DNA of 64,000 bases from Allomuricauda sp. (GTDB lineage: Bacteria; Bacteroidota; Bacteroidia; Flavobacteriales; Flavobacteriaceae), in the NCBI RefSeq assembly GCF_013911645.1, contig NZ_JACESV010000004.1, positions 248,001 to 312,000 of the forward strand, given 5' to 3'. The notes beneath the pieces are model-generated. The model saw only the letters and a list, made by a program, of their open reading frames with translations. It made no database searches and was not told the origin of the DNA. The stretch's first letter is position 1. Every line of letters begins with the position of its first letter. The position numbers and the translations under genes were made by a program. Positions 1 through 8,063 of the stretch are shown piece by piece.

Positions 1-653
1 ACATCGTGCCGGGCAGATGTTAATCCATTGCTGCCCATACCGCCGTTGTATTCGGTCTCGTAACTCGCCTTTCCGAAAGAAGCCAATCCAACAATTACAT
101 CTCCAGCTTTAATATTGGCGTTATCTATCACATTTTTTCGTTCCATTCGGGCCGTTACCGTGGAATCAACGATAATGGTTCTTACCAAATCGCCCACATC
201 GGCAGTTTCACCTCCCGTGGAACGGATGGTAATCCCGTGCTTGTCCAAATCGGCAATCAATTCTTCAGTACCGTTGATGATGGCCGAAATTACTTCACCT
301 GGAATCAAGTTTTTGTTCCGCCCAATGGTTGAGGAGAGCATGATGTTATCAGTGGCACCTACGCAAAGCAGGTCATCCACATTCATAATAAGTGCATCTT
401 GGGCAATGCCTTTCCAGACCGAAACATCGCCTGTTTCTTTCCAGTACATGTATGCCAAGGAGGATTTGGTACCTGCTCCATCGGCGTGCATCACCAAACA
501 ATGGTCCTCGCTACCTGTTAAACAATCGGGTACAATTTTGCAGAATGCCTTGGGGAAAAGTCCTTTATCAATATTCTTGATTGCGTTGTGCACATCTTCT
601 TTGGAGGCAGAAACGCCTCTTTGCGCATATCTTTTACTGGTATCCGATGACAT
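1..653 (-). CDS. purM: Phosphoribosylformylglycinamidine cyclo-ligase (AIR synthase), C-terminus cut by window edge
   Basis: The protein begins MSSDTSKRYAQRGVSAS and runs open to base 1, so only about the first 217 residues are present. PurM makes aminoimidazole ribonucleotide from FGAM with ATP in cytosolic purine synthesis. The N-terminal stretch YAQRGVSASKEDVHNAI, the HADGAGTKS loop, and later GGETADVGD and GLASFGKASYETEYNGGMG segments fit the Bacteroidota AIR-synthase-related form. The ATG at 653 was chosen because it gives the typical short N-terminus. The overlapping plus-strand reading frame is its antisense shadow. The family call is confident; the missing 3' half cannot be judged. 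Confidence 0.9.
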   Translation of the reverse strand, partial: MSSDTSKRYAQRGVSASKEDVHNAIKNIDKGLFPKAFCKIVPDCLTGSEDHCLVMHADGAGTKSSLAYMYWKETGDVSVWKGIAQDALIMNVDDLLCVGATDNIMLSSTIGRNKNLIPGEVISAIINGTEELIADLDKHGITIRSTGGETADVGDLVRTIIVDSTVTARMERKNVIDNANIKAGDVIVGLASFGKASYETEYNGGMGSNGLTSARHD

Positions 654-733
654 ATGAAAGGTTTGGGCAAAAATAACGGAAAGCCATCAAACTATTGATA
701 TGCTTTCCGTCTTTTCAATTATTCCAGATTGTT

Positions 734-2920
734 CTATTTGGAAAACAACATTTCCCTGTATTTGGTAAATGGCCAGAATTCATCCGCAATCAATTTCTCC
801 AATGTATCCGAGTGTTCCCGGATTTTATCAAAATACGGTTTCACATTATTGCAATAAGCCTGGGCCTTTTTATCCACCACCGACATGCCATTGGCCCTTC
901 TACGAGCATCCGCCATTTCATCGGTAAGTTTTTTGATCTCCACGATATGTTCGCCGATCTGTTCCAAAATGTTCAGCTGGCCTTCGGCCACTTTCTTGTG
1001 TGCCGCTCCATAGACCTCTTTTAACCCATGAATGTTCTCCAGCAGCATGTTTTGGTACTTGATCGCCGCGGGAATGATGTGGTTGTACACCATTTCGCCC
1101 AATACACGACCTTCTATCTGAATATGGAAGATATAAGCGCCCAACTCTACCTCTTTGTGGGCCTTGAGCTCCACTTCGTTCATCACCCCCATTTGCTTGA
1201 AGAGTTCGTAACTTTCCTTTGATGTGATTACTTGGAGTGCCTCGGGTGTGTTTTTATTGAAGCTCAGTTTTCGTCTTCTTGCTTCTTCTTGCCATTCAAT
1301 ACCGTAACCATCTCCTTCAAAACGGATGCGTTTGGAAGTTTTAATATATTCCCGAAGCACATTGAACACTGCTTCGTCCTTTTTCAGGTTTTTCTTGTCA
1401 ATCAGCGTATCCACTTCTTTTTTAAAGTCGGTCAACTGTTTGGCAACGATAGTGTTGAGCGTGGTCATGGGCTTGGCACAGTTGGTCTTGGATCCCACGC
1501 CCCTCATCTCAAACTTGTTCCCCGTAAAAGCAAAGGGAGAAGTTCGGTTCCTGTCTGTGTTGTCCAATAAGATTTCAGGAATCTTACCTACTACATTGAG
1601 TTTGAGCTCCGTTTTTTCCTGTGGGGACAATTTTCCTTTGGAAACGCCTTCCAGTTCATCCAATACATCGCTCAATTGCTTACCTATAAATATAGAAATG
1701 ATGGGTGGTGGTGCCTCACTGGCCCCCAATCGGTGGTCATTGCTCGCGGAGGCGATGGATGCTCTCAACAACTCCTCATACGTGTCCACCGCTTTGATGG
1801 TGTTCACGAAGAAGGTCAAAAACTGAAGGTTCTTCATGGGGGTGGTACCTGGACTCAACAGATTCACGCCCGTATCGGTTCCCAACGACCAGTTATTATG
1901 TTTCCCCGACCCATTGATGCCTGCAAATGGCTTTTCGTGGAACAGCACCGAAAAATTGTATTTATCAGCAATCTCTTCCATTACATCCATCAACAATAAA
2001 TTATGGTCCACGGAGAGGTTGGCTTCTTCAAAAACGGGGGCCAGCTCAAACTGGTTGGGTGCCACCTCATTATGGCGCGTTTTTACAGGGATTCCAAGCT
2101 TGGTACATTCCTTTTCCAGTTCACTCATAAAACCTAAGACCCTTGCCGGTATCACCCCAAAATAGTGGTCATCCAGTTGTTGACCTTTAGCGGAAAAACT
2201 TCCCACCAGGGTCCGGCCGGTTACAGAGAGGTCCAATCGGGAATTGACCAATGATTTATCAATCAAAAAATATTCTTGCTCCCACCCTAGCGTGGCATGC
2301 ACTTTTCTTACATTCTTATCAAAATACTGCGCTACTCCCGTTGCAGCCTGATCTATGGCTTGCAACGCCCTCAACAAAGGCGCTTTATTGTCCAGTGCTT
2401 CCCCAGTATAAGCTACAAATATGGTGGGTATACATAGGGTTGTTTTGTAAATAAATGCTGGAGAAGTCGGGTCCCAAGCCGTATAGCCGCGTGCTTCAAA
2501 AGTGTTTCTGATTCCCCCACTCGGAAAGCTGGAAGCATCAGGTTCTTGTTGCACCAATTGTGCCCCCCCAAACTTCTCCATGGCTCTTCCGTCGGGAAGG
2601 AGATCAAAAAATGCATCGTGTTTTTCTGCGGTGGCCCCTGTTAATGGCTGAAACCAATGCGTGTAATGTGTGGCTCCCATGGATAGGGCCCAAGCTTTCA
2701 TGCCCTCGGCGACTTGATCGGCAATCTTTCTGTCGATCTTATTTCCTTGATAAATGGCTGATTTTACTTTATCCAATGCTTCTGCTGTCAAAAATTGCAG
2801 CATTTTTTCTTCATTAAATACGTGCTTACCGAACAGGTCAGACCTTTTCCCTGTTTCATTGATAGTGGCATATTCCCTATTGCGGCTTTCTGCCAAGGCT
2901 TGGAATCTTGTTTTAGGCAT
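734..2920 (-). CDS. glnN: Type III glutamine synthetase
   Basis: This 728-aa protein forms glutamine from glutamate, ammonia and ATP in the cytosol. Its length matches the type III family (about 700-730 aa), which is much longer than types I and II. Diagnostic stretches include NGSGKHNNWSLGTD (ATP/ammonium site region) and GASEAPPPIISIFIG, with the N-terminal MPKTRFQALAESR usual in Bacteroidota. The ATG at 2920 is preferred over an in-frame TTG two codons upstream. The gene is divergent from the type II synthetase at 3132, with 211 bases of shared AT-rich control region between them, suggesting joint nitrogen control. Nothing appears damaged. Confidence 0.95.
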   Translation of the reverse strand: MPKTRFQALAESRNREYATINETGKRSDLFGKHVFNEEKMLQFLTAEALDKVKSAIYQGNKIDRKIADQVAEGMKAWALSMGATHYTHWFQPLTGATAEKHDAFFDLLPDGRAMEKFGGAQLVQQEPDASSFPSGGIRNTFEARGYTAWDPTSPAFIYKTTLCIPTIFVAYTGEALDNKAPLLRALQAIDQAATGVAQYFDKNVRKVHATLGWEQEYFLIDKSLVNSRLDLSVTGRTLVGSFSAKGQQLDDHYFGVIPARVLGFMSELEKECTKLGIPVKTRHNEVAPNQFELAPVFEEANLSVDHNLLLMDVMEEIADKYNFSVLFHEKPFAGINGSGKHNNWSLGTDTGVNLLSPGTTPMKNLQFLTFFVNTIKAVDTYEELLRASIASASNDHRLGASEAPPPIISIFIGKQLSDVLDELEGVSKGKLSPQEKTELKLNVVGKIPEILLDNTDRNRTSPFAFTGNKFEMRGVGSKTNCAKPMTTLNTIVAKQLTDFKKEVDTLIDKKNLKKDEAVFNVLREYIKTSKRIRFEGDGYGIEWQEEARRRKLSFNKNTPEALQVITSKESYELFKQMGVMNEVELKAHKEVELGAYIFHIQIEGRVLGEMVYNHIIPAAIKYQNMLLENIHGLKEVYGAAHKKVAEGQLNILEQIGEHIVEIKKLTDEMADARRRANGMSVVDKKAQAYCNNVKPYFDKIREHSDTLEKLIADEFWPFTKYREMLFSK

Positions 2921-3066
2921 TTTCAATAATATTTAATTTTCAAATCTACAATTAACAATTTAATAAAATATACTTCAAAAATTACTTTTTTTTCATTCTG
3001 CCCTAAATAAAATAGGGGTAATATAAATAATAGGTGCAAATTTGTGATTTTACCCCCGCAAAACAT

Positions 3067-3095
3067 TGATAATTAAATGAAAAAACTATTTTTGT
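3067..3095 (+). promoter_or_regulatory. Bacteroidota-type promoter of glnII
   Basis: TTG at 3067-3069 is followed after 18 bases by TATTTTTG at 3088-3095, matching the Bacteroidota -33/-7 pattern TTG-N19-TAnnTTTG. It lies about 36 bases upstream of the glnII ATG. Confidence 0.6.
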
Positions 3096-3131
3096 GAATC
3101 ATAAAATTGAGAACGATTAACTACCAGAATT

Positions 3132-4142
3132 ATGAGCAAATCTAAATTAGAGTATCTATGGTTGGATGGTTATGAACCAACGGCCAACATTAGAAGCAAG
3201 ACTAGAATTGAGGAAGATTTTAGCGGTAAATTGGAAGACTGCCCCATGTGGTCTTTTGATGGTTCTTCTACCAAACAAGCCGAAGGCGGTTCTTCTGACT
3301 GCCTGTTGAAGCCTGTTGCCATTTACCCAGATCCTGCAAGAAGAGATGGTTATTTGGTAATGACTGAGGTGTTGAATCCTGACGGAACCCCGCACGAGAG
3401 CAACTCCAGATCTACTATTGACGATGAGGATGATGATTTCTGGTTTGGATTTGAGCAGGAATACTTTATTATGGATACTGCTACGGGTCTGCCATTAGGA
3501 TTCCCTGTGGGTGGTTATCCAGGCCCTCAAGGACTATACTATTGCTCCGTTGGTGGAAGAAACACATGGGGAAGAGACCTTGTTGAAGAGCATGCCGATC
3601 TTTGTTTGGATGCTGGGCTACAGTTCGAGGGCATCAACCAAGAGGTGGCTGCCGGACAGTGGGAATTCCAATTGTTCGCCAAAGGTGCCAAAAAAGCCGG
3701 TGATGAAATCTGGGTAGCTCGTTACATGCTACAAAGATTGACAGAAAGTTACGGATACTACATTGAATACCACCCAAAACCTATTAAAGGTGACTGGAAC
3801 GGTTCCGGTATGCACGCCAACTTCTCCAACACCTTGTTGAGAACTTGTGGTTCCAAAGAAACTTACGAAAAAGTATGTGAGGCTTTCCGCCCTGTAACCA
3901 AAGAGCACATCTCAGTTTACGGTGAGTACAATGATGAACGTTTGACAGGGAAGCACGAAACTGCTTCTATTACAGATTTCAGCTATGGTGTATCCGATAG
4001 AGGTGCTTCCATCAGAATTCCAATTATGACCGTAGAGAAAGGTTGGAAAGGATGGTTGGAAGATAGAAGACCTGCTTCTAACGCAGACCCATACAAGGTG
4101 GCGGCCGTAATCGTGAAAACGGTTAAATCCGCAGTAGTATAA
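3132..4142 (+). CDS. glnII: Type II (eukaryote-like) glutamine synthetase
   Basis: The 336-aa protein has the short length and motif order of type II glutamine synthetase. The beta-grasp region contains WSFDGSSTKQAEG, the catalytic barrel has GFEQEYFIMD, then NQEVAAGQWEFQ, GDWNGSGMHANFS and a C-terminal KHETASI segment. It makes glutamine in the cytosol, the same reaction as the divergent type III enzyme at 734-2920. Start ATG at 3132 follows the usual MSKSKLEYLWLDGY N-terminus. It is followed by a strong terminator at 4176-4210. Having both types next to each other suggests different regulation or affinity, but the sequence does not show which is dominant. Confidence 0.95.
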   Translation: MSKSKLEYLWLDGYEPTANIRSKTRIEEDFSGKLEDCPMWSFDGSSTKQAEGGSSDCLLKPVAIYPDPARRDGYLVMTEVLNPDGTPHESNSRSTIDDEDDDFWFGFEQEYFIMDTATGLPLGFPVGGYPGPQGLYYCSVGGRNTWGRDLVEEHADLCLDAGLQFEGINQEVAAGQWEFQLFAKGAKKAGDEIWVARYMLQRLTESYGYYIEYHPKPIKGDWNGSGMHANFSNTLLRTCGSKETYEKVCEAFRPVTKEHISVYGEYNDERLTGKHETASITDFSYGVSDRGASIRIPIMTVEKGWKGWLEDRRPASNADPYKVAAVIVKTVKSAVV

Positions 4143-4175
4143 GTACGTATATAAATTAGTTGTTGATTATAGGTG

Positions 4176-4210
4176 AAAACCGTCCCGTTTTGTGGGGCGG
4201 TTTTTATTTT
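4176..4210. terminator. Bidirectional terminator between glnII and the antiporter gene
   Basis: A hairpin pairs AAACCGTCCC with GGGGCGGTTT and is followed by T-rich sequence on the plus strand and preceded by A-rich sequence, so it can serve both convergent genes. It slightly overlaps the antiporter stop codon. Confidence 0.75.
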
Positions 4211-5142
4211 ATGGTAAAATAGATAAAGGTGGCATAAAATGTTAAGAGTATCAATCCATCTCTCCACCCCAAGCGCAGTCCTTTTGGGAAGAACACCAAA
4301 GGAAGGATAAGGAAAGAAATCCCCAACATCCAAAAAATATCGCTGGACAACAATCCTTCGTCCATAACGGTTATCGGAGTAATTATCGAGGTAATTCCCA
4401 AAACGGCCAACAAATTGAAAATATTGGAACCTATCAAGTTCCCCAAAGATATAGCCTTTTCTTTCTTTAGCACCGCTATTATGGATGCTGCCAGTTCAGG
4501 GATGCTTGTTCCTACGGAAACAATGGTTATTCCAATTACACGATCACTTACCCCAAAAGAGGATGCAAGACCCACGGCCCCATTTATAAGTAATTCGGAA
4601 CCTCCCCAAAGTGCCGTCCCGCCAATTCCCAAAAAAAGTGCAATCTTATATAATGGTAGCGGCACATCATCTTCGGGCATTTCGTCCTCAACCGCTGTTT
4701 TTTGAAATCTAAGTAGGTACACCAAGAACACAAATAAAAGGGACACAAGAATAATCCCTTCATATTGCTGGAGCTCTCCATCAAAATAGATAAAACCACA
4801 GAACAAAAGCGAAGCAAACATCATTACAGGCCAATCGGTGGTATAAAAACTCTTCCGCACATTTATGCTTCCCATAATTATGGTGATTGCCAAAACCAAT
4901 CCCAGATTGGCAATATTGGAACCTACCACATTTCCCAAAGAAAGGTCCGGGAAACCATCCAAAGCAGCTTTTACACTAACAATAAGCTCTGGAGCTGAGG
5001 TGGCGAACGACACCACCGTCATGCCAATAATAATTTTGGGGATGTACAATCTCAAGGATAAGGCAACTGCCGATTTTAATAACCAATTCCCTCCTGCAAT
5101 CAACAGAACCAATCCCAAAACAATAAAGAGTAGATTTCCCAA
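4204..5142 (-). CDS. Calcium/sodium antiporter (CaCA family, YrbG-like)
   Basis: A hydrophobic protein of about 312 aa with ten or so membrane segments, carrying the two inverted alpha repeats of cation/Ca2+ exchangers: SFATSAPELIVS with GNVVGSNIANLG in the first half and SVGTSIPELAAS with GNLIGSNIFNLL in the second. It should exchange cations across the inner membrane. There is no ATG at the 5' end. The open frame extends to a TTG at 5187, but a -7 promoter motif lies at 5160-5167 inside that extension, so the TTG at 5142 (giving GNLLFIVLGLVLLIAGGNWLL) is preferred. It stands alone, convergent with glnII and divergent from blaI. Confidence 0.85.
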   Translation of the reverse strand: MGNLLFIVLGLVLLIAGGNWLLKSAVALSLRLYIPKIIIGMTVVSFATSAPELIVSVKAALDGFPDLSLGNVVGSNIANLGLVLAITIIMGSINVRKSFYTTDWPVMMFASLLFCGFIYFDGELQQYEGIILVSLLFVFLVYLLRFQKTAVEDEMPEDDVPLPLYKIALFLGIGGTALWGGSELLINGAVGLASSFGVSDRVIGITIVSVGTSIPELAASIIAVLKKEKAISLGNLIGSNIFNLLAVLGITSIITPITVMDEGLLSSDIFWMLGISFLILPLVFFPKGLRLGWRDGLILLTFYATFIYFTIK

Positions 5143-5159
5143 AAAAATAAAATTTTGCG

Positions 5160-5167
5160 CAAAGATA
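5160..5167 (-). promoter_or_regulatory. -7 element of the antiporter promoter
   Basis: TATCTTTG on the minus strand matches TAnnTTTG. A TTTG lies 17 bases further upstream, slightly short of the usual spacing. It sits 18 bases above the proposed TTG start at 5142 and argues against the longer reading frame. Confidence 0.45.
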
Positions 5168-5209
5168 CGGGAAGAATAGCTGGTCAAAGAAGGTTATTTC
5201 AAAAATAAA

Positions 5210-5245
5210 AACTATAAAAATAGTTAATAAACTATAAAAATAGTT
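5210..5245. promoter_or_regulatory. Two tandem palindromes, candidate BlaI-family operator
   Basis: The 16-bp palindrome AACTATAAAAATAGTT occurs twice, at 5210-5225 and 5230-5245, with centres 20 bp apart (about two helical turns). The second copy overlaps the TTG of the -33 element at 5244-5246. BlaI/MecI proteins bind short inverted repeats as dimers, so autoregulation of the operon is the natural reading. Confidence 0.55.
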
Positions 5246-5274
5246 GCTTAACTAAAATATTAGTATTACGTTTG
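5244..5274 (+). promoter_or_regulatory. Promoter of the blaI-M56 operon
   Basis: TTG at 5244-5246 and TACGTTTG at 5267-5274 with 20 bases between fit the Bacteroidota promoter pattern. The -7 element ends 19 bases before the blaI ATG. Confidence 0.6.
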
Positions 5275-5293
5275 GGCATACAACAAATACATC

Positions 5294-5653
5294 ATGCAAA
5301 AATTGACCAACAAAGAAGAGGAGATCATGAAAATCCTCTGGGAGCTAAAAAAAGCTTTTGTAAAGGAAATACTTGAGGAGATACAGGGCGAAAAGCCCCA
5401 TTACAATACCTTATCCACCATTGTTAGAAATCTTCAGGAAAAAGGGTTCGTAGATCATGAGGCCTTTGGCAACACCCATAGATATTTCCCAATAGTAAGC
5501 AAAGAGGACTACCGGAAAAAGTATGTGAACTCAGCCATTGCAGATTATTACAATGACTCTTTTAAAAGCTTGGTTTCCCACTTTGCCCAAGAGGAAAAAA
5601 TATCCATTGCAGAACTCAAAGAGATCATTGACCTAATAGAAAAGAAAAAATAA
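5294..5653 (+). CDS. BlaI/MecI/CopY-family transcriptional repressor
   Basis: A 119-aa protein with the winged-helix DNA-binding domain of BlaI: LTNKEEEIMKILWELKKAFVKEI for the first helices and HYNTLSTIVRNLQEKGFV for the recognition helix and wing. A C-terminal helical dimerisation part follows (residues about 75-119). It overlaps the next gene by one base (TAATG), so the two are translationally coupled, as in BlaI/BlaR1 systems. In the known system the membrane protease causes the repressor to be cleaved. Two palindromes in the promoter are the likely operator. The inducing signal is unknown, and no beta-lactamase gene is present here. Confidence 0.9.
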   Translation: MQKLTNKEEEIMKILWELKKAFVKEILEEIQGEKPHYNTLSTIVRNLQEKGFVDHEAFGNTHRYFPIVSKEDYRKKYVNSAIADYYNDSFKSLVSHFAQEEKISIAELKEIIDLIEKKK

Positions 5654-7395
5654 TGGAACCTATATTCATGTACTTTTTACAATCCGCCCTTATCTCCGGT
5701 GGTTTTTTGGCGGTTTACCATATTTTTTTAAAGCGCGACACCCTTTTTACGGAAAACCGCATGTTTTTGTTATCGGGATTGATACTCGCTTTTGTACTCC
5801 CCTTCATCAAAATCAAAAAAACGGTGGTGGTTTCCAAACCCATACTTATTCAGGCCGATGAGTTGGGAGCTCAAGCTACCTCAGCCCTTGCCGAAAGTAG
5901 TTTGTTCACTGCGGAAAACATACTCCTTACCCTATACATTGCAGTAAGTGCTATTTTGTTGGTAAAGTTTATGATTAGATTGATTTCGTTAAAAAAATTG
6001 GCCGAAAATGCCCATAAAAGAAAGGAAAGTCCTTTTTTACACTTGGAAACGGAAAAACGGATATCCCCTTTCTCTTTCTTCAACTGCATTTTTTATAATC
6101 CAACACTTTTTGAGCCCAACGAACTGCATTCGGTTTTGGAACACGAAAAGGTACATGCCCGGCAATACCATACGTTGGACATCTTATTCCTTGAGGTTTT
6201 AAAGATTGTTTTCTGGTTCAACCCAGTGTTGTGGCTCTACAAAAGTGCTGTGAGGCAAAACCTGGAATACTTGGCAGACCATTTTGCCATAGCGCATGCG
6301 AAAGACAAAAAATCCTACCAATACCTAATGCTAAAACAGGCGGTAGACACACAAGAATACGTTTTAGCCAATTCATTTTATAATTCATTAATCAAAAAAC
6401 GAATAGTCATGTTAAATCAAAATCAATCCAAGAAAATCAATGTTTTAAAAACCCTGGCCGTAGTACCGTTGTTGGGATTGCTTCTAGTGAGTTTCAGTAT
6501 TGAGGAAACCTATCTGTATAGGGATTCCGACAGTACTGGGAGCTCAATGAGCGAAAAAAGATCAAAAGACAACAAAAAGATTGAATTCACCGTAGACAAA
6601 AATACATCAGATGCCAAACTCGATAATATTAAAAAAGATTTGGCCAAAGATGGAATAAACTTCAGTTACACCGTCGTTAGAAATGATGCAAAAGAGATTA
6701 TTGAAATTTCTCTGCAATTGAGCGGTAAAAATGATGAGGGCAAAAAAGTGAACGGAAACTACAGTAGTAACTCCGATGGCCCCATTGGTCCAATTACAGT
6801 TATTTATGATGATGAAAACAATGCGGTCTCCTTTTGGAACGCGAGCAAAGACAAACATGTAAGCATTCGAAAAATAAAGGGAACGAGGTCCTGGACCACC
6901 GATGATGAAACCGAAGTCGTCATTAAAAAAATAGATGATGAAAAAGTTGTAATTGTAGACGGTAAAAGACTAAGTAACAAAAAGTCTGAAAAATCACATA
7001 TTAAAGATGATGAGGACGTAAAACATATTACCATTAAAAAAATTGAAAAGAAAGGCGAAGGAAGCAATATGGTAATCTTTAGTACGGATAAAGACAAGGA
7101 TATTGAAGTAAAAAGGAACAATAATGTAATGGTCATTAAAGATTCGGATGACGATGAAGACATTGAAGTAATCAGCAACGATGACGATGCCAGTTTCTTT
7201 TTTATAGACAATTATGGCAAAGGCGAGCTGCTTTATTATGTAGACGGTAAAAAAGCAAAGGCAAAGGATATCAAAAAGATATTGCCTAGCGATATAAAAA
7301 ACATGACCGTCTTAAAAGGTGATAAAGCTATTGACAAATATGGCAAAAAAGCTAAAAATGGGGTTGTTGAAATAACCACCAAGAAAAGTAAATGA
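5653..7395 (+). CDS. M56-family membrane metallopeptidase (BlaR1-like signal transducer)
   Basis: A 580-aa protein. Residues 1-130 hold three or so membrane segments; the zinc protease motif is HEKVH at 164-168 with a downstream glutamate near residue 205 (LEYLADHFA); another membrane segment follows near residues 265-285. Instead of a penicillin-binding sensor, the C-terminal half is a long, charged, Asp/Lys-rich extracytoplasmic region of repeating short beta-like units, ending in IDKYGKKAKNGVVEITTKKSK, which resembles the plug start of TonB-dependent receptors. This tail is common in Bacteroidota M56 proteins. It is coupled to the repressor gene upstream and probably inactivates that repressor on an unknown envelope signal. 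Confidence 0.88.
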   Translation: MEPIFMYFLQSALISGGFLAVYHIFLKRDTLFTENRMFLLSGLILAFVLPFIKIKKTVVVSKPILIQADELGAQATSALAESSLFTAENILLTLYIAVSAILLVKFMIRLISLKKLAENAHKRKESPFLHLETEKRISPFSFFNCIFYNPTLFEPNELHSVLEHEKVHARQYHTLDILFLEVLKIVFWFNPVLWLYKSAVRQNLEYLADHFAIAHAKDKKSYQYLMLKQAVDTQEYVLANSFYNSLIKKRIVMLNQNQSKKINVLKTLAVVPLLGLLLVSFSIEETYLYRDSDSTGSSMSEKRSKDNKKIEFTVDKNTSDAKLDNIKKDLAKDGINFSYTVVRNDAKEIIEISLQLSGKNDEGKKVNGNYSSNSDGPIGPITVIYDDENNAVSFWNASKDKHVSIRKIKGTRSWTTDDETEVVIKKIDDEKVVIVDGKRLSNKKSEKSHIKDDEDVKHITIKKIEKKGEGSNMVIFSTDKDKDIEVKRNNNVMVIKDSDDDEDIEVISNDDDASFFFIDNYGKGELLYYVDGKKAKAKDIKKILPSDIKNMTVLKGDKAIDKYGKKAKNGVVEITTKKSK

Positions 7396-7427
7396 TTATA
7401 GTATTATCATTTTTTGAATAGTTCGAG

Positions 7428-7455
7428 GAGCCGTCTTTTAAGACGGTTCTTTTTT
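7428..7455 (+). terminator. Rho-independent terminator of the blaI-M56 operon
   Basis: The stem GAGCCGTCTT / AAGACGGTTC with a 4-base loop is followed by a T-run, 33 bases after the M56 stop codon. Confidence 0.8.
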
Positions 7456-7763
7456 GTGTCGCCAAACGAAAACCTAAAAATAGGCTCATTTTTAAACAAA
7501 ACCTCCCTTGCTTTTCAAAAAACCACTTAAAATGGTCCTTCAAATCTAACATTTTATTATCTTAAGTAGATGAATAGGTTTCAATTCATTATTTTATACA
7601 AGATATAAACTTACAGTTATAAATACATTGCGTTTTTTAAAATACAATCTCGTATGCAATTACATTGATTTTAGCCTAATTGTTTGGAAGCATGACTTTT
7701 ATCATTATATATTCGAAGAAACAATAAAATAGTCACCGTTTTTTAAAACCTAAAATCAATCAA

Positions 7764-7829
7764 ATGATAGCAATCGTAAAATTTTTCATCGCACTTCTAG
7801 TTCAACTCTTAACAATAATATTTATGTAG
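7764..7829 (+). CDS. Possible 21-aa hydrophobic peptide
   Basis: ATG at 7764 opens MIAIVKFFIALLVQLLTIIF followed by Met and a TAG stop, a single membrane helix with one lysine. It lies alone in the 520-base stretch between the M56 operon terminator and the 49-aa gene; I see nothing else in that stretch. There is no clear promoter or ribosome site, so it may be chance in AT-rich DNA. Confidence 0.18.
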   Translation: MIAIVKFFIALLVQLLTIIFM

Positions 7830-7885
7830 AGCGAAGGATTTTACTTACTTCACACTTATGAATCTACCTTGTAAACAGCTTTACC

Positions 7886-7893
7886 TATATTTG
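7886..7893 (+). promoter_or_regulatory. -7 element upstream of the 49-aa gene
   Basis: TATATTTG matches TAnnTTTG and lies 20 bases before the ATG at 7914. The nearest upstream TTG has a spacing of only 14, so the -33 element is uncertain. Confidence 0.4.
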
Positions 7894-7913
7894 CCCAAAA
7901 CCAATGCAATTAT

Positions 7914-8063
7914 ATGTTTTACAAGATCTTGGCAAAAATCAACAAAGAAGTACTCCCTTCCTACTCTAAAAGGGGCTTGGACCTTTCCAAGGCATCTAAA
8001 TTACAAATGGCCATTATAGGATGGAGATACTATGTTACCAAAAAAGCATTGGATCAAAATTGA
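7914..8063 (+). CDS. Small conserved flavobacterial protein, 49 aa
   Basis: The frame encodes MFYKILAKINKEVLPSYSK and ends WRYYVTKKALDQN. From memory, close relatives of this size (KILAKINK...LPSYSK...DLSKASK...GWRYYVTK) are common in Flavobacteriaceae and are sometimes labelled SsrA-binding protein, a label the 49 residues cannot justify. It is basic, with an amphipathic N-terminal helix. It has its own -7 element and its last 10 bases overlap the convergent end of apt. The function is unknown. Confidence 0.6.
   Translation: MFYKILAKINKEVLPSYSKRGLDLSKASKLQMAIIGWRYYVTKKALDQN

Noticed and set aside
115..657. 180-codon plus-strand frame at the left edge
   Set aside because: It is antisense to purM, whose minus-strand frame has clear AIR-synthase motifs.
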